Assembly (NCBI GenBank): GCA_021292105.1
Contig: CM037865.1
Span: forward strand, 66,027,630 to 66,091,629
Direction of reading: 5' to 3'
Origin: Anadara kagoshimensis
Taxonomy: Eukaryota; Mollusca; Bivalvia; Arcoida; Arcidae
Length of the DNA stretch: 64,000 bases
Position 1 is the stretch's first letter. Every line of letters starts with the position of its first letter. The notes under the pieces are model-generated. The model saw only the letters and a program-made list of their open reading frames with translations. It was not told the origin of the DNA and made no database searches. Below are positions 23,534 through 37,200 of this stretch, piece by piece. Both the position numbers and the translations under genes were made by a program.

Positions 23534-23931
23534 AGTTGGTTGGTCAAACACATGTTACCTGTTTTTGATAACGTACTGTTTTATCTTATTACGAAATGTA
23601 AGAGATATAAAAGCCAAACATATCAATCCATCGCATATATTATGCAATCTTACCTGCTGTTCATTTTACGGAGGTGTTCATAAACTCTTCTAAACATTGA
23701 TAATTACAATACTATAGAACTTGAAAATAAGGATGATACAATTGAGTTATTTTCTGATAGCAAGTATAAAAATGAAATTAGATTTGTGTACATGGATCTG
23801 CTTAATATTGAAGTCTCTATTGCCAGCATGTTGTACAGTCTGTTTTAAAAACTCTGTGTAATGTAAAAGCAGACCGCCTTCCAAAAAACCTTTGCTTCAA
23901 TGCTTTCCATTGAAGCACATGTACTGTTTCA

Positions 23932-25359
23932 GGTACAGGCTGCCGAGGCTGTGCTTCGACATGAAAACAATTTTCTTGATGTTGATGGTACAAAGAAAAA
24001 AATTACTAATTTTTCTTGATATCAAATTTCCAACCCTGAAGGATCTTTTTCTCTGAGCCATCAAATCCTGACATCTGGTGATGTTTTTAGTTATTTCGAA
24101 GCCACAAATAAAACTTTCTCAGAACTTGTAGAGTCATTGGTTGAAACTGACACAGAAAAATTGAAAATTTCTGACAAACTTAAATGCAATGCCAATACCA
24201 TTATGACTGATAGGCGCATTGTAAACAAATCATTTCACAATGTTAGAAGGAGAAAGAAAACTATAGTTAGACAAGATAACAACATAACTGAGGAGGGGGC
24301 TGCTGTGGAATCAAAAGTAACAAATCTATTATGTTGGTTATATATTCCACCCAATATGACCACATCTTCAATAAATGGATTAAATAGCTTTCAAAGTACT
24401 CAAATTTTAGAACATATTTCCTCTCTTAATCTCATTGTCTAGCCAATGATTTTATTTATAAATGCACAAAAGCTTTCATTGAAGTGTCTGGATGTCAGAA
24501 ATCTGGAGATGCTGCAGATTTTAACATTTTTTTAAAATTTTATTTATGTAAAAACCATCATGTAACTTTTTTACATAACATATTAAATATTATTTTTCTT
24601 GATGGTGGAGCTGTGTTTTATCACAGACATCATATTGCAGATTATTCAACATCAGGTAGATTTAGTAAGAATAATAAACTCCTTGAGTCAATATCAGCTT
24701 AAATTGTTAATTTAGTTTTAATGTCAGAATGCAGGGCTTAGGGTATAGTAGACAAGTTGATCTGTTGTCCATTGTGGCGTCTCCCGGAAAATGATGACAA
24801 GTCTTATTTTGACATGAATAAATACTGGCAAATATTAGTGGACAAGGTAAGTGAGTTTGTGGAAAACCCTTCTCCTCTTTTGACTGGTCAGCAGTTGTTT
24901 GGTACCATTTCACAAGATTGCATCTATTAGAGCATGTTTCAAGGTTATGTGGAACTTGACATTTTAACCATTTCTGCTTTAAAATGTATATTTACTGCAA
25001 TTCTTCCCATGTTACAGAGACAACTTAAGAATCAACTTCCTTGGGTGAGTATTATATCCCTACTCCTTCATTTTGGTTTCTAGTTTTTTTTAATGTATTT
25101 ATTTGTGCGTTCTGTTTTTCTTTGTTTATTTTCCAATCTTTGTTGTTGCAATAGCAATTTTTATTTCTTACCTCTTTTTTTATACAATTTTTGCAACTCT
25201 GCTCGATATGCAGCTACCTTTCTAGCAATTTTAAAATATTTCTTTCTTTTTATTGTGCTAATAGACTGAATGAACTTACTTGTTTTATATTTAATGTAGG
25301 TGGTGGTCCCAGATTTACCTGATCTTGACTTTATAGACATGCCTGACTGGTTGTTTTGA
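23932..25359 (+). pseudogene. Decayed spliced gene of unknown family
   Basis: Two long open stretches look coding but are broken. In one frame 23932-24441 gives about 170 residues with one in-frame TGA (near 24018). After a frame change, 24484-25044 gives about 185 residues with three stops (24703, 24742, 24928). Donor TGG|GTGAGT at 25044/25045 and acceptor TTAATGTAG at 25299 join in phase to a short last exon, 25300-25359, ending MPDWLF and TGA; AATAAA lies at 25744. Recognisable stretches include TEEGAAVESKVTNLL, FYHRHHIADYSTSG and SPLLTGQQLFGT. I do not recognise the family; it could be a host gene copy or an element-borne gene. Four lesions make it a pseudogene unless unseen introns explain them. 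Confidence 0.55.
25045..25299 (+). other. Intron of the decayed gene
   Basis: GTGAGT donor, pyrimidine-rich interior, TTAATGTAG acceptor; phase 0 on both sides, which supports a true intron in the parent gene. Confidence 0.55.
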
Positions 25360-25749
25360 AGAGATTAAACTCTGACCTGTATTTTTGCTTTGAATTTTGC
25401 TGTAAAAAGTTGACTAATTTCCCATTCCCACGCTTGCTTATTGTAAGGAAAAAATAATTTTTCATGAAGTTTGGCTCTTAATCTTGTAAAATTGTCATTT
25501 AATTAAAGATTAATCATTTGTTTCTTTTGAAATTTCTCAACAGTATCATTACAATGAAATAAATTGGGTTACATATAAAACAGGCTTCTTTTTAATATTG
25601 TATTTTTTTTATTGGCGGCCATATTTAATAAGTGATCATGGGAAATGGTTTACTTAACAATTGATACAAAACCTTATTAACTAGTATTTGTTATAATGTT
25701 TAGTTCATGTTTGTATCATTGCAAATAATGTGTAATTTTGAGCAATAAA

Positions 25750-27360
25750 AATGTGACAAATTGCAGTTTTTAGTGTTTTTTGTCTACATGGTGCCAGGCA
25801 AAATGACTAATTATAACGGGTTTTTCCACATTTCCTTACATTTCTTGCTTAAATATTAGAACATAGGATGTGACAACCCATTATTGTATCTGATACTTTG
25901 AAGTATGTATATAGGAGATGTGAATACTTGATTTTCAAATAAATTTAAAACATCTAAGTATTATCATAATAGGTTCTACAAACAATATATTTACAAAATT
26001 CAAAGTTTTCTGGAGGTTTATTACCAAGACATCCAAAAAAGACCCCTTATTTATTGAACTTTAACCAACTATAACATTGGTATTTATATAACGATTCTTA
26101 CTTAGTTTTTTGTATTTAATTTGGTGTAATAAGATTTATAATAATAATAAACCAAGACAGTACTTAAATTCATGAATTTTTGGCTGGAGTTCCTAACAAT
26201 AGTTTATTTCCGTACAACACTGTATCATGCGAAGCAGGTAGCGTCGGTTACAAATAAATGTACTTAATAGATATATTGCTTAAAGATAAGGTAATTGGAA
26301 AGGCCAGATTCATTTTTGTTATTGTTTTTGTCGATTTAGCCAATTTCTAACCAACTCCTTCAAAATTTCCCAGTGTAAAAATAATAGTATTGAACCGATG
26401 TTTTACTGTACGTGTTAAGAGATAGGAATTCACAGACAATAGAATTACAAGAACTCGATACTACTTGCGTGTATCTATTTAAAACGAGATTTTAAACAAA
26501 AAACATTAAATTGTCCAAAAATACTAAAGAATATAAAACTAAAATAAAAGGTCTAAAGAATATAACATGTAGTATTGATTGTTAGAATAAAAAAGGCAAT
26601 AAATCCTTTTTAACAGTTTGAAACATAACACTTAGGAAGTCGCTATAGCAATTGTTATATACAAAAGTTATAAACTGACTTTGGAAAATGAAACTTGAGA
26701 ATTGTCACCTTTTATGGTTTAAATTTTAAAAGGTCAGAAGAAACGATTTTTAAATCAAGATGGATAATCATATTAACGGTAATATCTAACCATGGATATT
26801 TTATCATACTAAAATTTAAAACCAGTTAAAAATTAAAAAATAAAATAAAAAGAATACCAACGCATACATAAAGAGATTCGTTTGTTTATGCGTTTATGAT
26901 CGTATGTGTGCTTGTTCGGGTATGTTCGTTATGCAGTGTCAATAATTGGATAATGATCACGGGTATATGACATTAATCACCTTTTGGACTTGGACAGAAT
27001 TAAACTTTGACATATTTGCTCAGATAAGGGCTAGGGTTAGGAAAGTTCTGGGAAATTTTCAAGGGATCGTTTTCAGATCGTGCTTATCAAAATACCCGTC
27101 GGCGAGTAAGAATAGTATCGTTATTACATATTTGATTAATTGAAAATAAAATAAGCTTAAAAATCGATTGCGTACCAGGTTCCTGTCTGAATTGAGAAGG
27201 ATCGCCATTTTTGAAAACATTTATATTTCAAATATAAACCATTAAATGATATTAGGAATAGATGTTACGATGTAAAAAATTATGGACTATAGAAGAACGA
27301 CATATCCAAACTTTAAACTTCCAAGGATAGTTATAAGTGATTATCTGGTGTCATGCCTTT
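25750..27360. other. AT-rich intergenic DNA
   Basis: Nothing supportable seen. A single TAGGGTTAGG near 27032 is not a telomere array. Confidence 0.45.
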
Positions 27361-27365
27361 TGTTT

Positions 27366-27505
27366 CTTTGTTATCATCAAACACAAACTTACCTGTCGAT
27401 GCCCATACAACAATCCAAAACCTGAAGCAAAAACTTTGAAAACTGGCAAATTAAATTGAACACGTAAACATACACTAGACTCTCTGGAAGAGTAATTCCT
27501 GTGTT
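27366..27505 (-). mobile_element. Retroelement tail fragment
   Basis: Degenerate tail; only the distal half recognisable. Confidence 0.55.
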
Positions 27506-27567
27506 TGATTTTTATATTTTTTCATTTAAATTATTGCTATTGAAAAAGCGAGAATGTTCTTAGTCAC

Positions 27568-27886
27568 AATCGAAAACAAACATACCGGTCCATGTTCCAA
27601 TAAAACCTCAAAAGCAAAGATAAAACTCTTAAATTAAAAACAAACGTACCAATTAAGTTAAAAATTTTGCCATGGAAGTAAGGTGAGACTGGGTGCTTCG
27701 GAAGGATAATCACCTCCTGTCGTCTAGCTAGCTAGACTCAATATGTGTGCAATAAAGATGGGAATGTAAGGAACATGAAAGAAGGGCGTCACATATATTA
27801 AGGATACTTTTAGATACATATACATCATACTTATTAACAATACTGATGGCGGTTATAATTTTTATAAGGGCCTTGATGAATCAAAT
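27568..27886 (-). mobile_element. Retroelement 3' fragment
   Basis: Tail plus RT C-terminal block (ATACTTATTAACAATACTG..GGGCCTTGATGAA on the plus strand); diverged, with a duplicated tail end. Confidence 0.7.
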
Positions 27887-28084
27887 GTAATTATTACAAC
27901 GGTTGCTCGATATGTATTGTGTATTGTACGATATCTCAAAACCATTCCATTGAAATAGTAAAATGCACACCACGACCCTTCAAAGTATTCTCAACAGTTT
28001 GAAATACATAATATCAATCTCTGAACCAGTTTCTGAAATGCCTCAAGATACGCTGATTTATGTAATCCTCTGATACTGATGGCT

Positions 28085-28294
28085 GAGACTTGTTGACTTT
28101 CACCTGTCAGAAATTTTTCGTACTTTTAAAATACGCTTCAAAATAAAATGCATCCGCGATAGCGATATGCCAGCAGCTTTGGCAATATCACGAATCGTGT
28201 ATCTGCCATCACTTTCAATTATTGGCTTGTTACAATAAGGGGTGGACCAGATTCTTCAACGGACTCTGTGCCAGTCAGAAATTTCTTACTGCAC
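28085..28294 (-). pseudogene. mariner-like transposase fragment
   Basis: On the minus strand 28132-28235 reads IIESDGRYTIRDIAKAAGIS then LSRMHFILKRILKVRKISDR: a helix-turn-helix block laid out like the DNA-binding region of mariner transposases. Stops and frame breaks on both sides show that only a scrap remains; no catalytic DDD/DDE part is seen. Confidence 0.55.
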
Positions 28295-29024
28295 CTACAC
28301 AACACGGTGGGTATTATATTACTTGGCATTTATTACATAACACGGCGTAACATACCTTATGAGAAACAAATACAACTAAAGCAGGAAATGTAGCTACTTA
28401 GTATATTGTGCATTGAAAATGAAATTGGCAATATAAAGTCAACACGTTTGACATAAAGTTTCAAATGTAGCAGTTCTTGAAAAAGTGTATTTAATTTCAA
28501 ATATAAATTAATTCAAATGTATTTCATTTCAGAATGTGCAATCCTTCTTACATTAATGTGGTGTTCTTAGATTGATTTGCCAGACTTATAACGCACTTTC
28601 TTTGTATATCATCTCTCCATTCATTATTTAACATAAAACATAAAATACAATCCAGTTTATTAACCTTAATATGTAATTTAAGAGTGCTGCACTTGGTAGT
28701 ATGTCATTCAAGAGGATTTTAATTGGCTATATGTGACACCATCTATGTACAGAGTAATTGTTTGTTTAATAAATGTATACTGCTCGTTTGAATTTAACTA
28801 ATAAGATCAATATGTAATCATATATGCACATTGTAATTCAAAGTTTCATTGCGTGGTTAAAACACACAATTCCGTATTTTTATTCATTTACTCATTGCAT
28901 CACGCTACTGCAAAAGGAATGAAATGATAAACGCGATAATAATAACTGAGAAAACTTATTATAAAATGGCCTTGTGGCATACTGATTAGACAGTGTATTA
29001 TCTCTTTGTGATGATAAGATTAAA

Positions 29025-29322
29025 TAAAAAACAAACATACCAATCCATTCCGAATTACAATCCAGAAGCAAAGTAAAAACTTTGGAACTGACAAGTCAGG
29101 TTAGACAAGTGAACTTCCACCAGGGAATTGAGGCGGGTGCTCCTGAAGGGTAAGAACCTCCTGTTTAGCTAGCTACGTGCGAAATCAAAATTGTATGAAA
29201 GGAACATGGAACTATGGGGCCTCGAATATATCCAGGGCAATCCTGAACACAGAGACATCAAACTTATCGACAATACTGTGACACTGGCCATAAAACTTTT
29301 TGAGGGCCTTGATAAAGCCTTT
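29025..29322 (-). mobile_element. Retroelement 3' fragment, well preserved
   Basis: Complete tail and RT C-terminus with stop; small deletion in the tail near 29170. Confidence 0.8.
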
Positions 29323-29619
29323 GATAATTCTATTTGTTAAAACGTACGCACGTATCCTTAATTCCAGTTTTATAAGTCGAACACATTTCTTATATTTATT
29401 TGACTGAACACAAAAAAATATAGAGTTTCCTTTAGGAATGTTCCAGTTACTTATTTATCTTCACAAACCCTCATTTTTTGTTTTGTTTTTTTATTTGACT
29501 TTATTCATAATCATTCAGTCCCAAGACTAAAGCTGCAGCTAGCGTGTTTTCACGAAGACAAAGTGAATTCTACACAACGTGATCGTGTATACGTGGTTAA
29601 TGTAAATACATTTTTAATA

Positions 29620-29735
29620 TTATCAAAATCAATCATATCACTCTAAATCCAAATCATAATCACCATAAAGCAAAGTAAAAACTTTGAAAACTGGTAAAAT
29701 AAGATAAACAATTGAACTATCATCACCAGGAATGT
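29620..29735 (-). mobile_element. Retroelement tail end
   Basis: Distal tail only (CATAAAGCAAAGTAAAAACT). Confidence 0.55.
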
Positions 29736-30177
29736 TGATTATCTACATTTGAAATGTACTGTAATACATCAGAAGTACATTGATAAAAATAATAAAACAA
29801 AAACAATTTCATATTGGACGTTTTACTTGATCCAAATTGCAAAATATTAACATCAGATAATGGTTATTTATATATTTTGTAAATTGTGATAAAAGGAAGC
29901 GACAACCAAAACAAAGGAATTTACACAATTATGAATCATATAAACAAAACATAAAATACTGCTCTGATGTCATAAGAAACCAAGTCAATGATTTTATTAT
30001 TTTAAATTTAAGTCCCGTATTTTTTATTTCATAATTGTTTGGTTCAATAGAATTTATACCAGAGTGATTAATGAAAATAAATATACATTGTATCTGTTTA
30101 TACAGAAATATTCACGGATTTTTTTTGCATTTAAATTTTTATTTTTCATCTATATTTATACATTTTGTAATGTTTTA

Positions 30178-30205
30178 TAGCATATATATATATATATATA
30201 TATCA
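30178..30205. repeat. AT microsatellite
   Basis: About 13 AT units. Confidence 0.85.
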
Positions 30206-30913
30206 ATATATAACAGACTTTTATATTTTCATATCAATTCCAAATTACATAAACATTACTAGGCTAATCAAATAGAGATTTTACTTTTTAGCAATTTTCT
30301 ATAATTTTGCCATTTTTTCGGACTATAAATAAATAAAAAGAATAATTTGATATTTCTGTAAAATCTGATCATCTGTAATACACCTTCATAGTTTGGTATG
30401 TTCTTTCTGAACTTACATAGGTAAGTATAATGTTTAATCAGCAAGAACAAAGATTAATAATATTTTTTTAAATTGAATATAGTATTTGCTCATTAGTTTG
30501 TTCGGACAGCAATACCAGACTGTGCTTACAAATAACATTCATTGAAAAGGTGTACATTAGATTCTTTAGATTCAGAAGGTATATCTTGTAAGTTAAATTT
30601 GTACTTTGTTTTCATTTGTGAATATTATATTATGATTATTTTAAACTGAAAGGACTACAATTTTGTATCATTATTTATTCTAAATGGAGATGAATATATT
30701 TTGCCAAATCAGTTTTTTTTCAACATCTAAATTGCTGGTAAAACACCTCTGCATTTTTTTATATTTATTCACTAGTTCAAGACGTTTATAGACAGTTTTG
30801 TTACTTCGTCACTTTTTTCATAAGTTCGATATTTGCAACAGTTGTTACTTGTAATTCCTTTGGTAGATCTGCAAATATCGGTTTCCAGTCTTTGGGATAG
30901 CTTGTATTAAATA

Positions 30914-30960
30914 CAGTGAAACCTCCATAAACCGGACACTCTAAATATAGGTATTTTAGA
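30914..30960 (+). mobile_element. Solitary pogo/Tigger-like terminal repeat
   Basis: TA followed by CAGTGAAACCTCCATAAACC and GGACACT, the typical end of pogo/Tigger-group elements; no partner end found. Confidence 0.5.
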
Positions 30961-31586
30961 GGGTTAACATTTAGATCGTATATATTATTGCAATCCTTAC
31001 AGTTACAGAAAAAAATTAAATCTATTATATAATTTACAAAAATATACCATTTTTAACATTTCTCTATATAAAATCATCTTAATGGCAACTTTGATGAGTG
31101 GTTTGTGTTTATTTATTTCATTCATATACATATTTGTTCGTTTTTACTATATCAGGAACATGACTATACGATTGGAACTCAATAATACAATCTATTTTTG
31201 TTGAAATAGAAAGGTTCTTAATTTTTTGCAAACAAAGCCAACAATCCAAGTGCGTAATAAGGAGAGCAAAGATCACCAATTTCATTGGATACATCTTTCT
31301 ATTAACTGTCTTTAAATCTTACAAACTTATATAGTTCATAGCAATATTAGCCTTGCAAGTTAAACGAAAATAAAAATACGATGCAAAAACTAACATTTCA
31401 AAAATGTAAATATTACAAATGATGAATCATATTCGGATTTGCGTCAATCGTTTTAAATTTAAAACTGGTTTCATGATACATTTCAAATATATTTTCAAAC
31501 GGATATTTAAGATGTGATATTTTATTATATCACAGAATTCATACACATTGCCTATGCAATTATTTCGAGTTTTGGCGCTTCGATAT

Positions 31587-31610
31587 AATAATAATAATAA
31601 TAACAATAAT
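31587..31610. repeat. ATA microsatellite
   Basis: About seven ATA units and relics. Confidence 0.8.
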
Positions 31611-33691
31611 TAACCAGCACCTGTACATGTATCACAGAGTTTGACTTTAAATATCATGTCCCTTGGTTAATTCTAAATCTGATGAGATACTATTACAGAG
31701 GTTGGGTAACAGTTAGTAGTTCACCGTTGCAATAAAATCGTTATAGCTGTAGCAATACCCCAAACATCAAACTTATCGTTAGGAAAGCGACAAAGCATCA
31801 CACTTCACATCAATAGAATTTGAAGTTATGCCATTGTTATAATTTGAGTTCACCATGGCGTTAGGTTATGTGAAGTACAAGGTTAATCAGCTCTGCAAAC
31901 TTAAAGAGACTTGTTTGTACTTAGTCTTTGAATTAGAGTTTTAAAGCATAAACCTTTTATGGTGCCCTAGTTGGATTGTTTCTTGTTGGTATTCTAATCG
32001 CATTATCTATTCGTCCAAGTTCTGTAAATCGTACGTAAGACCTGTGTGCAGCAGCTGATGAAGGGCGTTGTATAATAACTCGTGATGACGAAGCTATGTG
32101 TCTTATTGGGTCTGTGTATTATTTTCATTTCGCCGGGAAATCATCTGCAAAATGAAATAAGGTAAAATTACAATAATCTTCAATATTAAAAGCAAAGTGA
32201 AGATATATGATCCAGCCAATATCAAAAGGATCTTTATAGCATTTATGTCATAATCAATTGAAATGATTTTTTTCGCTTTTACAGAAATTATTAAGTGCAT
32301 TGTTAATTTTTAATCAGATATGTACCACTTCCTGTCAAAATTATTGGAATGAAAGAGTTTTAGGCATTATCATAGTTTTCAATATTAAATACAAATCATT
32401 TTTTAACAATTTGAAAAATATGTTCTAGTTCACAGTTTTTGAGAAATATATGAAAACGATAAAATGATATGTTTCAGTTCAGCATGACAATAAAGACAGC
32501 AGACATTTGAGTAACCAGCGAATGCCAATATGTAAGAAATGTGTTTCTCAGAAATAATTCTAAAATTCTGGCTCAATTTGAAACTTATTTAGTGTCCGTA
32601 ACGAACATTTTCATAGGACTTGATGACAAAGCAAAAACGTCACAGCAATTTAAAATCAAGGTTTTTTGTCTTTTCTAGCATTAAGGTAAGATTTTCTCTT
32701 ATGTCTGATGAATTAGCTTTTAATAAGAAAATGAAGAATGGAACAATCTAGAGGATCGTGTCGAATTTATTCGGACACATTCTCTGGATGGGAAATAATG
32801 AAGGCGTATTATGGCATCTTTGGAAAGTTAAGAAAAAGGTTTTAGATTTTTTCTAAAACTTTCGGGATTTATAGAGTCTAATGCGATCTAGCTAACTTAC
32901 TTGTTTTGAGTTTTAGGATAAATAGAGATTATAATTAATTTTGGAGTCAAATATGCCAAAAATTGACTTTTTATATAAAATTTCTGTTTGACCACCTCAT
33001 GCTCAATAACCGTTCTTTGCTAGTAAAAGTCGTCATTGGGACGAAAATAGTTTAAGATCTTACGGAAAAACGACATTTCTGTACACAGAAATCACAGTAA
33101 GTGTTCAAAGTCTACCCTATCGCCCAAAATAAAATTTCCGCGACTTCGCGCGTGCACTCTGAATGGAACTTTTCCATATCAACTTTCTACATTAAACAGC
33201 ATATTTCAAACGCCATTTCATTTATCAACTTGAAATCGGTCAAAATATATTATAATGTAATAATTAAGAAAATAACGGTATTTATGTATTGTTTCTATTG
33301 TATGTACAAAAATTATATTAAATGTAATGTTTAAATTAAACGTTGTTTTACAATATACAAAAGTGCGTCGAGATGCACGTGCATAATTGTGTGGGTGAAC
33401 TTTCAATGCATCTGTTATCCATCTTTCTTTGTATATTGGAATTTTTTCCACTATTTGAAGCATAACATTAATAACCACCGTATAAGCATGAATATTGGAA
33501 TATTGTACGTATAGATACAAGTCATTTTGTTGTAACGATTAATTGATTCAAAGGTCAATGAATTATCTTGAAAATTTTTTTTACAGGCATGTACACGAGT
33601 AAATGAATAAAATAGATATCTTTTAGATTGTTCAATTTTTTCTCGCGAATCCCCAAATAGGTGTCGCCAAACTTGTGATTATATCCATTCT

Positions 33692-33712
33692 AGCTTTGAT
33701 CACATCAAAGCT
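33692..33712. repeat. Perfect 9-bp hairpin
   Basis: AGCTTTGAT-CAC-ATCAAAGCT, directly upstream of a hammerhead-unit fragment. Confidence 0.6.
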
Positions 33713-33724
33713 ATCCTCAGCCTA

Positions 33725-33905
33725 CATGTCGGCTTCTGCAAAATATATCTTTTTCTATAAATTTTAGAAAAAATATATATTTGATTTTTTGGATATTTTT
33801 TCAATAGTTGAAAAAATTTTAGTTTCACAATTTCGGCCCAAGCACTTGTGATAAGGAATTGTATTCCTTAACGATCGTATGGTATTGTAAAATTAAAACT
33901 TGTAA
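33725..33905 (+). mobile_element. Hammerhead-unit fragment
   Basis: Body of the unit then a degenerate ribozyme at 33841-33887, in which the core reads GUGAUAA and the GAAA box is lost. Confidence 0.6.
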
Positions 33906-34095
33906 AATACGTCATTTTTTCATATTTGTTTTCTTCTATTTTATATATGCATATTTATGCAGCACTGGATTTATACAGTTGGAAATAGTTGAAGACTCTC
34001 TAATAGTTCTTGAACCATAGAACTCGACATTTACTTCAATGTGCATCGACATTTAGGCATTTTATGATGTGGATCGAATATGAGTGTTTATCGTT

Positions 34096-34100
<5 letters not shown>

Positions 34101-34137
<37 letters not shown>
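34101..34137. repeat. CA microsatellite
   Basis: About 18 AC units, just 3' of the insulin-like gene's stop codon, so probably in its 3' UTR. Confidence 0.95.
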
Positions 34138-34139
<2 letters not shown>

Positions 34140-34146
34140 CTTTTCA

Positions 34147-34295
34147 TTATCTTCTTACCTCAGTTAAACGTCGTCGTGCTTCAGTTGGATATAAACAATA
34201 TCCTGCTAGTTGCTCATATCTACATGGATTCTCACAGCACTCTTCCGCCACATTTCTCTTTACTAACACTAAATTTTCTAACGAAGATTTTAACC
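34147..34295 (-). CDS. Insulin-like gene, exon 3 coding part (A chain)
   Basis: Acceptor TTGCTTTCAAG at 34296 on the minus strand; the first two bases complete a Gly codon. It encodes LKSSLENLVLV, the KR processing site, the A chain and the C-terminal extension, with TAA at 34149-34147. It is easily missed because the plus-strand frames over it come from the CA repeat. Confidence 0.87.
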
Positions 34296-37200
34296 CTTGA
34301 AAGCAAACAATTTGTATTTTAATAATTATGATGTCTTTATATACAATTCATTCTCAATTTTTATTTTACTCTTGTCGGGTGTAGCTAGCTATACAGAAGG
34401 TGTTTACGTTTCTGAACCACGCGAAATCATTTCTCTTCTGGAAAGTTGGCGTAATTTACTTTATTTGCTACTTTGGATTGTGATTTGAATATGTATTGGT
34501 ATGTTTGTTACAGCAAAAGGTACATGTAATTTGCATGTAATCATACTAACTGAATGAAAAACTTTTTTAGAGGTTAATCATATTGGGCTTATTCCTGAAA
34601 GTGCAAAATCCCACTTAAATAAAAAGGTTATGTGATGAATGTAAACGAAAAATATATGAAACAGTGGCACAACAATGGTTCTTTCATAACATTGATTTAT
34701 TCTAGTAAACTTTAACATGAAAAACAAAACAACTATTCACATCTGTTTAATATTTTTCATTTCACTAACAACACTATTTCATGATTCGATGATTCGATTA
34801 ACAATAACAAACGACGTAGTATTGCGATTTAATTATATTATTATTTACTTAAATTTTTGTTTGGTTTTCAAATATATACATTTATAACAGAGTAGACCAC
34901 GTCTTGACAAAACACCATATACACACGCATTTGATCAGAATTCTAATTTGTTACCATTATATAATCGTAAGAAATATTCAATCATTTGTAAATAGAACAA
35001 AAATTAAAGCCACGCTTTTTTTATTAGATTACACTAACAAGGTTACGCCATTTATGAAAAATATGATTTAGGTTTCCTCTTGTTTTATATATTATCTTTT
35101 CTAATAGATTATAGTATTGCGATTGAATATAAATTCACAAAATATTTATTTTAGTGAATGTTGTTTTTAGGAACTATATTTGCCAGTTTTGAAAGTATTG
35201 GATTGTGATTTGAACATTGACCGATGTGTTTGTTTTTTTATTTAAAGAAACAACCGATCGAACTGATTTCACCCTGTGTATATCGATGTTTTATCTTTTC
35301 GTCGCGAAAAAAGTTCGGATGTTATAGATATACAAATGTTATTTTATTTATGTTATAAATAAAATTTTCCTTATCTACAAGGCAATGTACAAACTTTGGA
35401 AACTGACAAATAAAGTTAAGCAGGTTAACTTCCATCGGACAAATACTAGTGAGCCTGGGTGGACTGTTACTGTAAGCACCTCCTGAATAGCTGGCTACAA
35501 CTGCCATGTGGGTGAACCAAAATTGAAAATTATCGAACATGGAACTATTGAACGTTAACTATATCCATGATAATAAAACAATCTATGCCCAAATTACAAT
35601 TCCAAAGGGATATAACAAAATTTGACATTGGTAATTTGAGTTAAACACATGACCTATTACCAGGGACGTGAGTGCGGGTGCTGCTGAAGAAATAACCACA
35701 ATCGCCACATGTGTAAGGAACATTGAACATTGAAATAAAAGGAACATGGGACCAGGGTAATATTGGATACAAAGACACGATACTGCCTCATGCAAAATAT
35801 TTCCTTAGGAATTTTGGCTAAACATATTTTGTTCTTTTGTGTGTTTTAACCTTTGTGAACAAAACTCTTGGTTTCACAAATTTCGTCTTAGGAATAAAGA
35901 ATTGTATTCTGAAACGGCCGTCTAGTGCTATAAAATTAATAGCATTTCATAATGAAAATTGTAGGATTTTGGCAGATGAGAATATTAAAAGAATGTTGAA
36001 AATATTACTTGGTCATAGCCTTATAGTCAAGAACACGACACAAAAAATAAAAATATAAGCAAGGCAAGAAAAGCTTCACATATTTCCCTCAAAAATTATA
36101 AAATTCGTGTATGCAATATGCTCTGCGGTGATAGGGAAAACTGTGTCCATTTATTACACGTTTATAATTTTCTGGTCAAAACAAACATACTAATTCATGT
36201 CCAAGGCGCAATGAGACCGGGTGCTCCGAAAGTGTAAGCGACATGTGCAATCAAACATGGAACTATGTCATCCCATCAGATATTTTTAAACAGATCATCA
36301 ATAGATATTAGACACTGTACATTATGAGCATAGCTTCATTATTTATCAGAAAACCGAAAGCGCACAAATTATCGCGTTTCATGTCACGTCACGGTAACAA
36401 TGTAACATCTGAACATAAAAAAGTATGCGTCAAATTTGTCTGCGTTACGTTAAAAGCCATTACATTATCCAATTAATATATACACGATATATATAGATTA
36501 AAATATATTTTATTAAGTTTTACTTGGTAAATGGTAATGAACATACGAGGGAAAATAAAAGCTCTAAAACAGCTAACCAATCTGATGCAAACATCAATTA
36601 GTGATGATAAAAAAGACTATCATAGGAATAGGAAATCAAGTTTGATGTTATTTCAAATGAAATTCGCCAATATACACATTGCCTGTATGTGGGTTGTGCT
36701 CATATAGACAATACTCTTTATGACACTAAACGCGTGGTACTTTGTATATAGTGCAATTTTTTCGTCTACATTTGATCTTTTTGATTTCTGACTCATGATT
36801 GGAATCAATTTACAAAATACTCAAGCCTTTATATCTTGGTAATTTTGCATTTATTGCTAGAAGAGTTGTATTTTATCACGCTTTCTTTATTGACTTTGTT
36901 ATAATGCTAAAGTCAGGTTATTAACAAGAGTGTAATATGACCAATGAACGTATACAAATCGAAAGCAATATTAACATCCTTAAACAATGCACAAATATGA
37001 TAAAAAAGGGAAATTCTGTATCACTAAACTGATACAAAATTTATTTTCCCTAACTATGGTATTGAAACCATTTTACAAAAATAACCACGGTAACAAACCT
37101 GTAAACTATCATAAACTTAAAATCAATATTGTGGATTTTCACATTTTTTGTTTTTATGGCAACGGATGCCATACTTAATGTACATTGAAGGCAACACTCC

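Larger units (their letters stand above)
30206..33690. other. AT-rich DNA, mostly unique
   Basis: Apart from a transposon end (30914) and an ATA microsatellite (31587) no gene or repeat is recognised. Confidence 0.4.

Noticed and set aside
24707-24913. Minus-strand frame over the decayed gene
   Set aside because: It is the shadow of the plus-strand coding remnant.
27028-27042. Telomere-like TAGGGTTAGG
   Set aside because: A single chance occurrence with no array.
33218-33520. 100-residue minus-strand frame
   Set aside because: Composition is typical of AT-rich non-coding DNA; no signal peptide, cysteine pattern or domain.
34010-34322. Two plus-strand frames with Thr-His repeats
   Set aside because: They are produced by the CA microsatellite; the real coding exon is on the other strand.
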